A stretch of 6,920 bases of DNA from Cellvibrionales bacterium UBA3090 (GTDB lineage: Bacteria; Pseudomonadota; Gammaproteobacteria; Pseudomonadales; Porticoccaceae): contig DFBC01000155.1 in assembly GCA_002367235.1 (NCBI GenBank), forward strand, positions 348 to 7,267, in the 5' to 3' direction. A model generated the notes under the pieces. It was given only the letters and a program-made list of their open reading frames with translations. It was not told the origin of the DNA and made no database searches. Numbering within the stretch: the stretch's first letter is position 1; each line of letters starts with the position of its first letter. Of this stretch, positions 5,380 through 6,920 are shown one piece after another. A program made the translations under genes and the position numbers.

Positions 5380-6513
5380 ATGACAGCCGCAGCAGCAAAG
5401 CCCACCGTTAAACCGGCAAACCCGAACTTTTCTTCCGGGCCTTGCAGCAAGCGACCCGGTTACAGTGTTGACGCCCTCGATATTACAACTCTGGGGCGCT
5501 CTCACCGCTCGGCCATTGGCAAAAAAGCATTAGCCCGAGCCTGCGCTGACACTGCCGAATTACTCAACCTGCCCGAGGGCTACCGCGTTGGCGTGGTACC
5601 GGCCTCTGATACCGGTGCTGTTGAAATGGCCCTGTGGTCACTACTCGGTGCCAAACCCGTTGATATTTTCGCCTGGGAATCTTTCGGCGAGGGCTGGGTC
5701 GGCGACATTACCAACCAGCTCAAGCTCGACAATGTCACCACCCATCGCGCTGACTACGGTCTGTTACCCGACCTGTCTCTCGCCAACCCCGAACACGATA
5801 CCGTCTTCACCTGGAATGGCACGACATCGGGCGTCAAGGTTATTGATGGCGAGTGGATCAGCGATGAACGCAGCGGGCTGACTATTTGCGATGCCACTTC
5901 CGCGGTTTTCGCCATGGAACTGCCCTGGCACAAGCTGGATGTCGTCACTTTTAGCTGGCAGAAAGTGCTCGGCGGCGAAGGTGCTCACGGCATGTTGATT
6001 CTCAGCCCCCGCGCTGTAGAACGCCTAGAAAGTTATACCCCCGCCTGGCCAATGCCGAAAATCTTCCGCATGACCAAAAAGGGAAAATTGAACGAGGGCA
6101 TCTTCAGGGGCGAGACCATCAACACGCCCTCTATGCTCTGTGTTGCCGATTATCTCGATGCGCTGGATTGGGTGCGCGCCATTGGCGGTGTCGATGCCAG
6201 CATTGCACGCTCGCAAGCCAACTTGAAAGTGATTGAAGACTTTGTTGCCGCTAACGAGTGGATTAGCTTTCTCGCTCAAGACGAGGCCACCCGCTCCAAC
6301 ACTAGTGTTTGTCTGACGCTCGCACTTGAGGCAGAGCAAGTAAAAGCTCTGGCCAAGTTACTCGACACCGAGGGCGTTGCCTTTGATATCGGCGCCTATC
6401 GCGATGCTCCTGCCGGCCTGCGCATTTGGTGTGGCGCCACCGTTGAACAAAGCGACCTGCAAGCGCTTATGCCCTGGTTAAGCTGGGCTTACGAGCAAGT
6501 CAGACAAGCCTGA
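5380..6513 (+). CDS. serC: Phosphoserine aminotransferase SerC (alphaproteobacterial/Methanosarcina-type)
   Basis: This 377-residue cytosolic PLP enzyme converts 3-phosphohydroxypyruvate and glutamate to phosphoserine and 2-oxoglutarate, the second step of serine synthesis; SerC enzymes can also serve PLP synthesis. Fold-type I features in order: NPNFSSGPCSKRPG (14-27), LGRSHRS (38-44), VPASDTGAVEMALW (73-86) for phosphate/PLP contact, TWNGTTSGV (144-152), DATSA (171-175) with Asp171 for the pyridine nitrogen, and SWQKVLGGEGAHG (192-204) with Lys195 as the probable Schiff-base lysine. NEGIFRGETINTPSML (238-253) and ATRSNTSVCL follow. These blocks match the second SerC family (TIGR01365-like), best known from alphaproteobacteria, rather than the E. 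coli type. Length is normal. serA follows after 68 bp, so the two are probably co-transcribed. Confidence 0.92.
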   Translation: MTAAAAKPTVKPANPNFSSGPCSKRPGYSVDALDITTLGRSHRSAIGKKALARACADTAELLNLPEGYRVGVVPASDTGAVEMALWSLLGAKPVDIFAWESFGEGWVGDITNQLKLDNVTTHRADYGLLPDLSLANPEHDTVFTWNGTTSGVKVIDGEWISDERSGLTICDATSAVFAMELPWHKLDVVTFSWQKVLGGEGAHGMLILSPRAVERLESYTPAWPMPKIFRMTKKGKLNEGIFRGETINTPSMLCVADYLDALDWVRAIGGVDASIARSQANLKVIEDFVAANEWISFLAQDEATRSNTSVCLTLALEAEQVKALAKLLDTEGVAFDIGAYRDAPAGLRIWCGATVEQSDLQALMPWLSWAYEQVRQA

Positions 6514-6548
6514 TTGATATTCAGCTCGACGAACTAAAACAGCACAAA

Positions 6549-6564
6549 AGCCTTATTGAAGGCT
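6549..6564 (+). repeat. Hairpin in the serC-serA gap
   Basis: AGCCTT (6549-6554) and AAGGCT (6559-6564) form a perfect 6-bp stem with an ATTG loop, 35 nt after the serC stop and just before the serA ribosome binding site. There is no T-run, so it is unlikely to terminate transcription; it may stabilise or modulate the serC-serA message. Confidence 0.45.
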
Positions 6565-6581
6565 CACATAAAGGAAAACCC

Positions 6582-6920
6582 ATGTACAAAGTTCGCACCT
6601 ACAATCAAATATCTAGCAAGGGTCTCGACCGTTTTTCCCGCGAGAGCTACGAAATTGCCAGTGAATTCGCCCAGCCCGATGCCTTTATGCTGCGTAGCCA
6701 CAAGCTCCACGGCGAGGCAATCCCTGACAGCCTGGTTGCTATCGCCCGCGCCGGTGCTGGCGTTAACAATATTCCGGTCGCCGACTATTCCGCTCAGGGC
6801 GTGGTGGTTTTCAACACCCCCGGCGCCAATGCCAATGCCGTAAAAGAACTCGTTGCCGCCAGCTTGCTGCTCGGCTCGCGGGATATTATTGGCGGTATTA
6901 ATTACGCCCAGTCACTGACT
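6582..6920 (+). CDS. serA: D-3-phosphoglycerate dehydrogenase SerA (5' part only)
   Basis: The first 113 codons are present and the frame is open to the right edge. The ATG at 6582 follows AAAGGA (6570-6575) at 6 nt. The product begins MYKVRTYNQISSKGLDRF and contains LRSHKLHG (37-44), ARAGAGVNNIPV (55-66) and FNTPGANANAVKEL (77-90). This is the N-terminal substrate-binding lobe of the D-isomer 2-hydroxyacid dehydrogenase family in a form I know for phosphoglycerate dehydrogenase. The enzyme oxidises 3-phosphoglycerate to 3-phosphohydroxypyruvate with NAD, feeding SerC directly. The NAD-binding Rossmann domain, catalytic His/Glu and any ACT domain are beyond the window, so regulation by serine cannot be assessed. 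Confidence 0.9.
   Translation, partial: MYKVRTYNQISSKGLDRFSRESYEIASEFAQPDAFMLRSHKLHGEAIPDSLVAIARAGAGVNNIPVADYSAQGVVVFNTPGANANAVKELVAASLLLGSRDIIGGINYAQSLT

Noticed and set aside
5152..5505. Minus-strand 117-codon open frame overlapping the serC start
   Set aside because: It is antisense to the well-supported serC, and its protein shows no recognisable motif.
6025..6339. Minus-strand 104-codon open frame inside serC
   Set aside because: It is the complement of conserved SerC motif blocks, so the coding signal belongs to serC.

Overview
The window comes from the chromosome of a Gram-negative proteobacterium, most likely a free-living, possibly marine gammaproteobacterium. This rests on a DsbA tail of the Pseudomonas-like kind, a set of type IV pilus minor pilins, and acidic secreted pilin domains rich in Asp and Asn. 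It is not phage, plasmid or transposon DNA: no mobile element, tRNA, rRNA or CRISPR was seen.

Layout. Bases 1-124 hold the 3' end of a plus-strand dsbA gene (periplasmic disulfide oxidase). A bidirectional hairpin terminator at about 176-217 separates it from a convergent minus-strand cluster of five minor pilin genes. Read 5' to 3' on the minus strand these are fimT/gspH type (4382-3804), pilW (3813-3112, overlapping fimT by 10 bp), pilX (3078-1909), pilV (1802-768) and pilE (676-233). Upstream of them on the same strand is a small ASCH-domain gene (4971-4639). After a 408-bp divergent intergenic region come plus-strand serC (5380-6513) and the start of serA (6582 to the window edge), the first steps of serine synthesis.

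How the genes work together. The five pilins each carry an N-terminal hydrophobic helix, and four have the full class III leader (Gly, then Phe at +1, Glu at +5). They should form the tip or priming complex of a type IV pilus. FimT carries a C-terminal GRVR motif of the kind linked to DNA binding in natural transformation. DsbA would oxidise the pilin cysteines, which occur in even numbers in every mature pilin here. SerC and SerA convert 3-phosphoglycerate to phosphoserine.

Most notable points: (i) no pilY1 in the cluster, with an enlarged pilV sitting between pilX and pilE where pilY1 is usually found; (ii) EF-hand-like acidic loops in PilW, with weaker ones in PilX and PilV, suggesting that calcium binding is distributed over the pilins; (iii) a roughly 200-residue extra C-terminal domain in PilV with four cysteines and no family I recognise; (iv) a SerC resembling the alphaproteobacterial/Methanosarcina-type enzyme, directly followed by serA. 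I see no clear evidence for a wholly new system. The altered minor pilin set is the best candidate for something undescribed.
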